Source: Paraburkholderia sp. UYCP14C
Lineage (GTDB): Bacteria > Pseudomonadota > Gammaproteobacteria > Burkholderiales > Burkholderiaceae
Assembly: GCF_004197395.1 (NCBI RefSeq)
Contig: NZ_SELS01000056.1
Coordinates: 1 to 53,405, forward strand
DNA: 53,405 bases
Direction of reading: 5' to 3'
The notes beneath the pieces were generated by a model that worked only from the letters and a program-made list of their open reading frames with translations, searched no databases and was not told where the DNA came from. This document shows, piece by piece, positions 34,498 to 42,180 of this stretch (position 1 is the first letter of the stretch; each line of letters starts with the position of its first letter). Both the position numbers and the translations under genes were made by a program.

Positions 34498-35619
34498 ATG
34501 AACATCACCACGTTCAATCGAACAGCAATCCGTCTGTGCGGTTCGGCGGCCCTGCTGATCGCGGCACTCGGCGCGGGTACCTGCGCGCAGGCCGCCGACG
34601 CGCCGTCGCAACAGGCCAGCGCCCCCAACGCAATGCCGCGCGTTCTGGTGCTGGCCACCGGCGGCACGATTTCCGGTACCGCCGATCCTCGCTCGGCGAT
34701 CGGCTACAACTCGGGCAACGTGAAGGGGCAGGAACTGGTGCGCGGCGTGCCGGGCATCGAGAAGCTTGCGAGCATCAGCGCGGAGCAGATCTCGAACGTC
34801 GGCTCGCAGGACATGAACGACAAGATCTGGTTGCAGCTTGCGCATCGGATCGACGAGGCCTTCGAGCGTAACGAGGCCGACGCCGTCGTGATTACGCACG
34901 GCACCGATACGATCGAGGAAACCGCGTTCTTCCTGAACAACGTGCTGCGCTCCGACAAGCCGGTGGTGCTGGTCGGCTCGATGCGGCCGGGCGGTTCCAC
35001 GAGCGCCGACGGTCCCAACAATCTGTACGAAGCGGTCGAAGTGGCCGCGAGCCCGCAGTCGCGGGGCAGGGGCGTGATGGTCGTGATGAACGACCAGATT
35101 CACGCGCCCCGCTGGATCACCAAGACCAATACCACCGCGGTACAGGCGTTCGCATCGCCGAATGCGGGCGCGATCGGTTATGTCGATCCGGCCAGCGTGC
35201 GCTTCGTCCAGCCCGCGGTGACGTCGGCACGCGCTGCGCTGAGCCTGCCCGCGAATGGCCAATTGCCGCGCGTCGATATCGTCTACGCGCATAGCAACAT
35301 GGATGGCCGCCAGATCGATCATGCAATCGCCGATGGCGCGAAGGGCATCGTCGTAGCCGGCGAAGGCGATGGCGACATGTCGAAGGAAGCGCTCGCGGCG
35401 CTCGACCGCGCGGCGGCAAAAGGCATCGTGGTGGTTCGCTCGACGCGGCTGGTGTCGGGGTTCGTGAACCGGAACGTCGAGGTGGATGACGACAAGCGCG
35501 GATTCGTGGCATCGCTCGATCTGAATCCGCAGAAGGCGCGCTTGTTGACGCAATTGCTGGTGGCCAACGGCGTGACCGACCCGGTCAAGGTGCAGCAGGC
35601 GTTTAGCGGGACGTGGTGA
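34498..35619 (+). CDS. ansB: Periplasmic (type II) L-asparaginase
   Basis: 373 residues with a signal peptide ending in CAQA (about residue 32), so it is exported. Both type-II active-site motifs are visible: LATGGTISG with the nucleophile Thr at about 57, and ITHGTDTIEETAF with Thr136-Asp137. SMRPGGSTSADGPNNL, the YAHSNMDG segment and the final VQQAFSG complete the family pattern. It hydrolyses asparagine in the periplasm to aspartate, which the operon's symporter can then import. The start is supported by GAAGGAGACGAAAG. Confidence 0.93.
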   Translation: MNITTFNRTAIRLCGSAALLIAALGAGTCAQAADAPSQQASAPNAMPRVLVLATGGTISGTADPRSAIGYNSGNVKGQELVRGVPGIEKLASISAEQISNVGSQDMNDKIWLQLAHRIDEAFERNEADAVVITHGTDTIEETAFFLNNVLRSDKPVVLVGSMRPGGSTSADGPNNLYEAVEVAASPQSRGRGVMVVMNDQIHAPRWITKTNTTAVQAFASPNAGAIGYVDPASVRFVQPAVTSARAALSLPANGQLPRVDIVYAHSNMDGRQIDHAIADGAKGIVVAGEGDGDMSKEALAALDRAAAKGIVVVRSTRLVSGFVNRNVEVDDDKRGFVASLDLNPQKARLLTQLLVANGVTDPVKVQQAFSGTW

Positions 35620-35626
35620 TGGGTTT

Positions 35627-35651
35627 GGGGCGGCGTTCGAGGCGCCGCCCC
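35627..35651. terminator. Stem-loop between convergent ansB and ferritin-like genes
   Basis: Perfect 9-bp stem GGGGCGGCG/CGCCGCCCC with a 7-base loop, eight bases after the ansB stop. There is no T-run on either strand; it may terminate weakly or protect the operon's 3' end. Confidence 0.45.
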
Positions 35652-35699
35652 GCACTCAGCGTCTGCAGCGAGGCGGCAGGAAGTGGCGACGCAGTTCGA

Positions 35700-36173
35700 T
35701 CAGGACTGGGGCGCCTGTCCATCGGCCGACGTCGTCATTTCTCCAGGGCGGCGTAGCATCTTGTCGACTTCGCCCGCATGCATCTCCTCGACCTGGATCA
35801 TCTGACGGGCGAACTCTTCGAGTGCAACCGAGCGGTCCTCGACCAGCGCCAGCAGGTCGCGATAATGCCCCAACGCGACGTTCTCGGCTTGCAACGACTC
35901 GCGCAGGATCGAAGCGATATCGAAGGTGTGCGAGTCGAGGAGGGGACCGATCGCAAGCGACGGATAGGCGCCCAGCGTGGTGATCCATTCTCCGGCCTGT
36001 TGCGCGTGCAGTAACGATTCATCGGCCTGCGCGCGCAGCCACGACTGGATCGGAATGCGTCCGAAGCCGAAAACCAGAAACGAGTAGTGCGTATATCGCA
36101 CGACGCCGGCCAATTCGGATTCGAGGATCCGGTTCAGCACCGCAACAACGTCTTCCTTATTCATCTCGGCCAT
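35700..36173 (-). CDS. Ferritin-like (bacterioferritin-type) protein
   Basis: 157 residues forming a four-helix bundle. Putative di-iron ligands are Glu in ILESELAG near residue 18, Glu/His in DESLLHAQQ near 52-56, Glu in LQAEN and the ExxH pair in VEEMHAGE. The C-terminal 15 residues are a polar tail. It probably stores iron or detoxifies peroxide, but the second ligand pair is not perfectly spaced compared with classic bacterioferritin, so a different redox role is possible. Start MAEMNKED has AAGGGG upstream. Confidence 0.8.
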   Translation of the reverse strand: MAEMNKEDVVAVLNRILESELAGVVRYTHYSFLVFGFGRIPIQSWLRAQADESLLHAQQAGEWITTLGAYPSLAIGPLLDSHTFDIASILRESLQAENVALGHYRDLLALVEDRSVALEEFARQMIQVEEMHAGEVDKMLRRPGEMTTSADGQAPQS

Positions 36174-36243
36174 TTGATATCCCCTTTCATGTCACTGCGA
36201 CAGACTCGGTCCGCGATTCGCCCCGCTCGTATCACGCCATATG

Positions 36244-36281
36244 GTCTCGACGGATATTGATTAAATGTAGTCCGTCGAGAC
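36244..36281. repeat. Perfect 11-bp inverted repeat between ferritin-like and kinase genes
   Basis: Arms GTCTCGACGGA/TCCGTCGAGAC around a 16-base AT-rich loop, 14 bases past the kinase stop and about 70 before the ferritin-like start. There is no T-run. It could be an operator of the ferritin-like gene or a transcript end for the kinase. Confidence 0.5.
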
Positions 36282-36294
36282 GATCGCGCAAACC

Positions 36295-38904
36295 TTATTG
36301 CCCAGCCATCAGCGACGCAAGCAACTTGAGCAGGCTGTCGATATTGACGGGTTTGACGAAGTGATAGTCGAAGCCCGCCGATTGCGCGCGCAGCCTGTCT
36401 TCCGTCTGACCGTATCCGGTGATCGCGATCAGCAATGGCTTCGCGGCCCCTTTGCGGCGAAGCTGCCGCGCCAGTTCGTAGCCGTCGATATCCGGCAAGC
36501 CGATATCGAGCAATGCCACGTCCGGCACGAATGGCGGCGCGGCTTGCAGCGCCTCGGCGGACGAATAGGCGACGCAAGCGGCATGCCCTTCGGATTCGCA
36601 CAGCATCGCAAGCGAATCGGCGGCGTCGCGATTGTCATCGACGACCAGCACGCGCAGCGCGGTTCGTGCAGGCCCCGGCGCCGGCTCCGACAGCGCGACT
36701 GCCGAATGGCGTTCAAGGTGGTGCAGGCGCGGCAGTCGGACCGTGACCGTCGTGCCGAGATTGGGACCGTCGCTGTGCACGGCGATCGTGCCGTTGTGCA
36801 TTTCGACCAGCTTCTTGACGAGCGACAGGCCGATTCCGAGGCCCCCATCCGAGCGATCCAGCGTGCGTTCGCCTTGCGAAAAGAGCTCGAACACCTTCGG
36901 CAGAAGCTCGGCCGAAATGCCCGTTCCGGTATCTTGCGTGACGATGGAAACCCATTCGTCGTCGGCCTCGACACTCACCGTGATATGCCCGCTCTCCGGC
37001 GTGTACTTGCTCGCGTTGTTCAGGATATTGACGAAGATCTGCGAAATCCGCGTGATGTCGCCGGATACCCACGTTGTCGGATCGCCAACGCTGACGTGCA
37101 ACTGCTGATGACGTCCTTCCGCCATCGCCGCGATTGCCTCGACCGCGTGATAGACGGCCGTGCCGACCAGCACAGGCTCCAGTTGCAGCACGATGCGGCC
37201 TTGCGTGATGCGCGACACCTCGAGCAGATCGTCGACGATTCGCGTCATGTGCTCGACCTGCCGACGCATCAGGTTGATCAGCTCGTGCGGGCGTGAGGCC
37301 GGCTCGGGCTGCTTGTCGAGCAACGCGATGGCCGTGCGTAGCGGCGCGAGCGGATTGCGCAGCTCGTGCGCAAGCATCGCGAGAAACTCGTCCTTGCGGC
37401 GATCGGCTTCGCGCAGCATCAGTTCGAGCTGCTTGCGCTGGGTGATGTCGATCACGCTGGCGATGATGCGCAACGGCTTGCCGTCCGCGCCTCGCTGAAG
37501 CAGCGCGCTGCCTTGCATCCATTGTTCGCCTTGCGCGCTGCGCACACGAAATTCGAAATTCGCGCCCGGGTCCTGGCCTTCGATCAGGCGGTGGACATAT
37601 TGTTCGAGCGTGACCCGATCGTCGGGGTGCACGTTGCGCAGCGCCTCGTCGTAGGTGAGCACATGGTCGATCCGCGGTGCGAGACCCTCTTCGAACGATA
37701 GCGTGCGCGAGGCGAGGTCGAAGCCGACGATGGTGAGCCGCGCCGCCTGCATCGCGACGGACAGACGCAGGTTGCGCGCTTCGATCGCCGATTTCGCTTC
37801 ATACTGAGGCGTCACATCGGTCGTCGTGCCGAACCACTCCTGCAATTTTCCCTGGCTGTCGAACAGGGGCGCCGCCTGGGCGTGCATCATCCGGTACTGG
37901 CCGTCGTAACGACGCATGCGGAACATGGTCGAGCCGGGCGAGCATCGCTGCAGCACATCGACCCACACCTTCCGTGCCGTCGCGCGGTCGTCCGGGTGAA
38001 CGTAGTCAAGCCATCCCCAATCCTCCAGAGGGACCACGTCGTCGCCCGTGAATCGGCTCCAGTCCTCGCCCGCGGGCCGGATGTCGCCGTTCGGTCCGGC
38101 CGACCATACCAGTGCGCCGGTCGATTCGACGAGCACCCGATAACGCCGCTCGCTGAGGCTGAGCTGTTCTTCGGCCGCCCGCTGCTTGCTGATATCGAAG
38201 GTCACCCCATAAACATGCGCCAGCGCGCCGTGATCGTCGAATTCCGCATGGCCGCGCATGCGCAGCCAGCGCGGTGAAGTCGATCCGCCGTCCAGCACGA
38301 AGTCGAATTCGAAGGGGCCGCCGTGTTGCAGAGCGGCATCGACCTTCTGCTGGAATAGCGCACGATAGGCGGGTTCGACCCGCTCCTCCAGATCGGATAG
38401 CGCGAGTGCATCGGTGCCCGGCGGAAACCCGTACAGATCCGCGAGTTGCGATGTCATTCGCACGACGCGGCTTTTCATGTCCCATTCCCACGCGCCCATG
38501 CGAGCACCGTGGAAGGCGGCCTTCAGGCGTCGCTCGCTGGCTTCGTACATGGCCCACGCGTGACGGGCTTCGTGGATATCGGTCGCGACACCTACCGTAT
38601 CGCCGATGCGGCCAGTCTCGTCCCGTTGCGCCTGAAGATGCAACGCGTGCCAGCGATACTCGCCGTCCGCGCGCAGCAGACGCACTTCGACATTGCCGAG
38701 CAGGGTGCCGTCGCGCATTTGCCGCACTGCGTCGAGCACATGATCGATGTCGTCGGGATGAACGAACGCCTTCCAGTGCAGCCCGACCAGTTCCGGGGCG
38801 GCAATGCCGAGATAGCGCGATGTCCACGGGTTGGCATAGCGCACGACACCGTCGCGATCGGCACGCCAAACGAATGAAGGAAGGAAGTGAGCAGGATCGT
38901 TCAT
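36295..38904 (-). CDS. Cytoplasmic hybrid sensor histidine kinase with four PAS domains and receiver
   Basis: 869 residues from the ATG with AAGGA five bases upstream (a GTG 20 codons earlier has no such site). No membrane segments are seen. Four PAS/PAC units occupy about residues 5-115, 125-255, 260-385 and 395-520 (WRADRDGVVRYANP, GAWEWDMKSR, TGALVWSAGPNGD, GFDLASRTLSFEE). The HisKA domain has AHELRNPL; the ATPase domain has NILNNASKY, DTGTGIS and GGLGIGLSLVKKLVE. A C-terminal receiver carries RVLVVDDNRDAA and the phospho-acceptor Asp in LLDIGLPDIDG, with Lys in VKPVN. The signal sensed is unknown and no cognate output gene is adjacent. Confidence 0.92.
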   Translation of the reverse strand: MNDPAHFLPSFVWRADRDGVVRYANPWTSRYLGIAAPELVGLHWKAFVHPDDIDHVLDAVRQMRDGTLLGNVEVRLLRADGEYRWHALHLQAQRDETGRIGDTVGVATDIHEARHAWAMYEASERRLKAAFHGARMGAWEWDMKSRVVRMTSQLADLYGFPPGTDALALSDLEERVEPAYRALFQQKVDAALQHGGPFEFDFVLDGGSTSPRWLRMRGHAEFDDHGALAHVYGVTFDISKQRAAEEQLSLSERRYRVLVESTGALVWSAGPNGDIRPAGEDWSRFTGDDVVPLEDWGWLDYVHPDDRATARKVWVDVLQRCSPGSTMFRMRRYDGQYRMMHAQAAPLFDSQGKLQEWFGTTTDVTPQYEAKSAIEARNLRLSVAMQAARLTIVGFDLASRTLSFEEGLAPRIDHVLTYDEALRNVHPDDRVTLEQYVHRLIEGQDPGANFEFRVRSAQGEQWMQGSALLQRGADGKPLRIIASVIDITQRKQLELMLREADRRKDEFLAMLAHELRNPLAPLRTAIALLDKQPEPASRPHELINLMRRQVEHMTRIVDDLLEVSRITQGRIVLQLEPVLVGTAVYHAVEAIAAMAEGRHQQLHVSVGDPTTWVSGDITRISQIFVNILNNASKYTPESGHITVSVEADDEWVSIVTQDTGTGISAELLPKVFELFSQGERTLDRSDGGLGIGLSLVKKLVEMHNGTIAVHSDGPNLGTTVTVRLPRLHHLERHSAVALSEPAPGPARTALRVLVVDDNRDAADSLAMLCESEGHAACVAYSSAEALQAAPPFVPDVALLDIGLPDIDGYELARQLRRKGAAKPLLIAITGYGQTEDRLRAQSAGFDYHFVKPVNIDSLLKLLASLMAGQ

Positions 38905-39466
38905 CAGCGTCCTTGCATCGGTTTCCTCTGCAGGCACGTCGCCGAAGATGATCTGGCGCTGCACGCATGGTGCCTGGTTACGTTAGTTAGCCCGGAAAGC
39001 GCTACACGATGTTTGTACCATGCGAATGTTCATCCGGTAAAGACGAGCCAGGTAGTCGTTTCTAGCCAGACAGTCGAAGAAGGGCCGACGTGTCACTACC
39101 GAGGGTATCGATTGGAATGACGAATGCGCAGCGGTTGTGAAACGCGCGAGGGCCGTCGAATTCCGACATTCGCGTCATGGCATGGCGCCAACGGCCTACG
39201 AAGCTGGTTCGAGGTGCAACAACAGTACGTTTATGGAAAAAACTACATCACGGCGTGATGTATATCGAGGCGCGGGTCGGATAACACCTGGCATCCTGGA
39301 CCGCGCGGTGTCGCCGTTGCGTGGTTTCGTCGGAGACGAATGCGGTGAAGGCATTGAACTTGCTGAATTCTACATATGAAGCCGAGGGGCTCGCCGATAC
39401 GGACGCATTCATCATTTCTGCATTGAACGCATCCATGACGGGACCACAGGCCATTCAAAGGAGACA
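38905..39466. other. Gene-poor interval upstream of the small ORF
   Basis: About 560 bases with mixed composition and no convincing gene on either strand. It holds the minus-strand terminator-like palindrome at 39237-39262 and must contain promoters for the kinase (leftward) and the small protein at 39467 (rightward). No clear -35/-10 pairs were identified. Confidence 0.5.
39237..39262 (-). terminator. Palindrome with T-run: minus-strand terminator or operator
   Basis: TACATCAC-GGC-GTGATGTA (8-bp arms; the core ACATCACG and CGTGATGT are also symmetric about one base) is followed on the minus strand, after one base, by six T residues. The nearest minus-strand gene is the SulP transporter, ending 440 bases away. 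The symmetric core could equally be a protein-binding site. Confidence 0.5.
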
Positions 39467-39646
39467 ATGATGAATCACCCCGAAAACACCAATCCGCAGC
39501 AAGGTCAGCGGCGCGATGCGGATGTGACGAGCGACACCTACGTGCCGTCATACCGTTTGTTATTGAACGAGCCAACCGTCCTGCTTGCTGGCAATCCGAC
39601 TGACCGCGCGGATGTCGCGACGGCAGCGATCCTGGGCTATAACTGA
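39467..39646 (+). CDS. Small polar protein, unknown function
   Basis: A 59-codon frame starting MMNHPENTNPQQGQRRD and ending AAILGYN, with a near-perfect AAAGGAGA five bases before the first ATG. The protein is polar and apparently disordered in its first half, with a more hydrophobic stretch YRLLLNEPTVLLAGNPTD. No family was recognised. The ribosome-binding site and clean frame argue for a real gene. It lies downstream of, and antisense to, the SulP gene's probable 3' transcript. Confidence 0.6.
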   Translation: MMNHPENTNPQQGQRRDADVTSDTYVPSYRLLLNEPTVLLAGNPTDRADVATAAILGYN

Positions 39647-39702
39647 CGGTCGCGCGCGATGCGTCGGTCGGGCTGTGCCTTGTCGGCCTCCGCATACACC
39701 CG

Positions 39703-42033
39703 TTACAAAGCCGCGCGTAGTGCCTCATCGGCAGCGGCAAGACGCAACGCAATGGTTTTCACGAGAAATCGATGCAACTGTTGCGCCGTTGCCGGATCCT
39801 GCTGTTCGAGTTCGAGCAGCCGGGAGATCGACAGGCGGTAGACGCGTGTCGGTGCCTCCGCAATCACGTCCGCGCTGCGCTGCTGCTGCGTGTACACCGC
39901 CATTTCCCCCACGACCGTGCCCGGGCCGAACGAGCGCAGGCGTGCTGAGCGGCCCTTGCCGAGCGGCAGCGAGATCGCGACACGTCCTTGCTCGACGAAA
40001 TACATTGCGTCGCCCGGCTCGCCGTGGAGAAACAGCGCCTGCCCCGACAGCAGATCACACATCTCCAGACACGCGATCAAGCTATTCAACGCACCGGCCG
40101 TGAAATGCGGCGCTAGCATCGCCCGCAGGTCGCCGCCGTGCGCGGGCGCGAGCGGGTTCGACGCAAGCAGTTTGTCTTCGATCCATTCGAGACCCGCATC
40201 GAGCGTAGCGAACTCATGGATCTTCAGATTGAGCGTGCCGGTCTTCACGAGCAGATCGCGCGACCGCTGCGGCAGCGCGGTCAACACGAGGTCCGCGTTT
40301 TTTGCCGCGCACAGCTGCCTCAGCTTGACGAAGCTGATGGATACCGACGCATCCATGCCATGCGTGGCCGCAAAGTCGAGCACGACGAAGCGGACCTGCG
40401 CCGGACCACTCGCACCGAATCGCTCTTGCAGACGCTGCAAAATCGAATTGGCTGTGCCGAAGAAGAGGAACCCTTGCAGGCACATTCCGCATACCTGGGC
40501 GCCGATTGCACGCAGCGACTGGGTCTCTTCGATGCTGCGCTCCACATTCGAGGTCCGCGCGCGCAGGTCGAATTCCATGCGTATGCAGCCGACCCGCCCG
40601 TAGAGCAGCGTGAACATCACACACGCCGCAACGACGCCCACCCCTACGCCGACGATCACGCCATACGCCGCGATAGTGCCGAGAATCACGGGCACGAGCA
40701 GGTACTCGTACCAGTTGAGCTTCGTCCAGGCGCCCGCGAGCCAATGTACGAGCAGGCGCAGCCCCATGAAGAGCTGAAGCCCGACCAGCACCGGCACGGG
40801 AAAGAGCGCCACGATGCCGGGCGAGGTGGCGAGCACGGCGACACAGGCGAGCGAGGCGAACACGCCCGCTATCCGGCTCGTCGCGCCCACCCGCGCATTG
40901 AGCATCGAGCGATTGAACGACTGGTAGCCGACCATGCCACCCAGCAGTCCGCTCGCGAGATTGGCGAGGCCGGCGGCGCGCATCTCGCGATTGAGATCGA
41001 CGTCCTCCCCGGTGGCCACGCCGATCGCCGTTGAATTCATCAGGATCGTCACGGCCGATACCGTAGTCACCACCAGACTCTCCGGAAGATGCGCGCCGAC
41101 GGCCGGCCAGTCGATGCCGCCCCGTCCGAGCCCCGCGGCCAGGTGCATGTCCGGCAGCCCGGTGAGGTGCAGCTTGACGCGCGGCAGCAGCAGACCCATG
41201 CCGCGAGCGTCGTCGATCGAAAGGCCGGCCATGTGCAGCAGTACGTAGAAAAGCACCACGCCGAAGGCCAAGGTGAGTGGCAGCGCGGCAATGTGCTGCC
41301 ACGTGCGCATCAGCACGGTGGCCAGCACGCCGACGACGAGCGCCGGGACCCATGTGAGCCAGTGAAGGTGCGCGAGCAACGCGAGCGTGTCCCATTGCAG
41401 CGGCTGGCCCGTCAGCACGCGGAACGCCCCGGCCAGCAGCAGGTAGCCCGTGCCGGCGAGAAATCCGCCGAGCACCGGATAAGGCAGGAACTGCAACGAG
41501 CGGCTGCGCCTCGTCGAGCCGATCGCATAGAGGACGATGCCCGTGATGACCGAACAGAGCGCGATGGCGATCAGGACGGTGAGGATCAGCGTCTGCGATG
41601 AGCCGCCGTCCGCGCGCACGCTGCTGGCCACCCCCGCCGCCACGCCCGCGAGAAAGGCCGCGGCATTGCTGTCGGGGCCGCCGATGTTGACGCGCATCGA
41701 ACTCGTCAAGGCGATCACGAGCGCCGTGACGACGCAGCTCACGAGCGCGGTGGGCACGCCCAGCATCGCGTAACGGGCAAGATCGGCGCTGAAGATCATC
41801 GTGCCGAGGCTCATCGCATAGCACAGCATGACGAGCGTCGAAACGGCGCCCGCCGCCACATCGCCTGGCAGGCTCGCCATACGCGAGCGCAGCGGGACGT
41901 CGGAGACGGAAACGGTCTTGCCCGGCTTCACGTGGATCCCCGGTCGAATGCAAGGGCGCCGTGGGGCGTGCTGCCCAGTATCCTGCTCGGCTCGAACGGC
42001 TGTCAAACGCCATGCAGCGTGCGTGTCGGACAC
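39703..42033 (-). CDS. SulP anion transporter with STAS and cyclic-nucleotide-binding domains
   Basis: 776 residues from a GTG start; a second GTG near 41931 with GGGGA upstream, giving about 742 residues, is also plausible. A SulP membrane domain of about 12-14 helices spans residues 55-500 (MLCYAMSLGTMIFSADLA, PYPVLGGFLAGTGYLL, SFNRSMLNARVGA). A STAS domain follows (about 545-640; VRFVVLDFAATHGMDASVSISF), then a C-terminal cNMP-binding domain (about 655-770; GQALFLHGEPGDAMYFVEQGRVAISL, GPGTVVGEMAVY). It moves sulphate, bicarbonate, dicarboxylate or another anion; the cNMP module implies gating by a cyclic nucleotide. It is divergent from a cyclase gene. Confidence 0.88.
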   Translation of the reverse strand: MSDTHAAWRLTAVRAEQDTGQHAPRRPCIRPGIHVKPGKTVSVSDVPLRSRMASLPGDVAAGAVSTLVMLCYAMSLGTMIFSADLARYAMLGVPTALVSCVVTALVIALTSSMRVNIGGPDSNAAAFLAGVAAGVASSVRADGGSSQTLILTVLIAIALCSVITGIVLYAIGSTRRSRSLQFLPYPVLGGFLAGTGYLLLAGAFRVLTGQPLQWDTLALLAHLHWLTWVPALVVGVLATVLMRTWQHIAALPLTLAFGVVLFYVLLHMAGLSIDDARGMGLLLPRVKLHLTGLPDMHLAAGLGRGGIDWPAVGAHLPESLVVTTVSAVTILMNSTAIGVATGEDVDLNREMRAAGLANLASGLLGGMVGYQSFNRSMLNARVGATSRIAGVFASLACVAVLATSPGIVALFPVPVLVGLQLFMGLRLLVHWLAGAWTKLNWYEYLLVPVILGTIAAYGVIVGVGVGVVAACVMFTLLYGRVGCIRMEFDLRARTSNVERSIEETQSLRAIGAQVCGMCLQGFLFFGTANSILQRLQERFGASGPAQVRFVVLDFAATHGMDASVSISFVKLRQLCAAKNADLVLTALPQRSRDLLVKTGTLNLKIHEFATLDAGLEWIEDKLLASNPLAPAHGGDLRAMLAPHFTAGALNSLIACLEMCDLLSGQALFLHGEPGDAMYFVEQGRVAISLPLGKGRSARLRSFGPGTVVGEMAVYTQQQRSADVIAEAPTRVYRLSISRLLELEQQDPATAQQLHRFLVKTIALRLAAADEALRAAL

Positions 42034-42180
42034 CTACACTGCTTATTCATCGGCCCTGTACTTTGCGAAGGTCACGCAAAGGCCACGCAACCGCGGGCCG
42101 TTCACACCGGTGGCCGGCACGCGCGCTATTCGTCTGAGCTTTTGACGGCGTGGCCAGGCATCGGATGCAGGGCGACGAAC

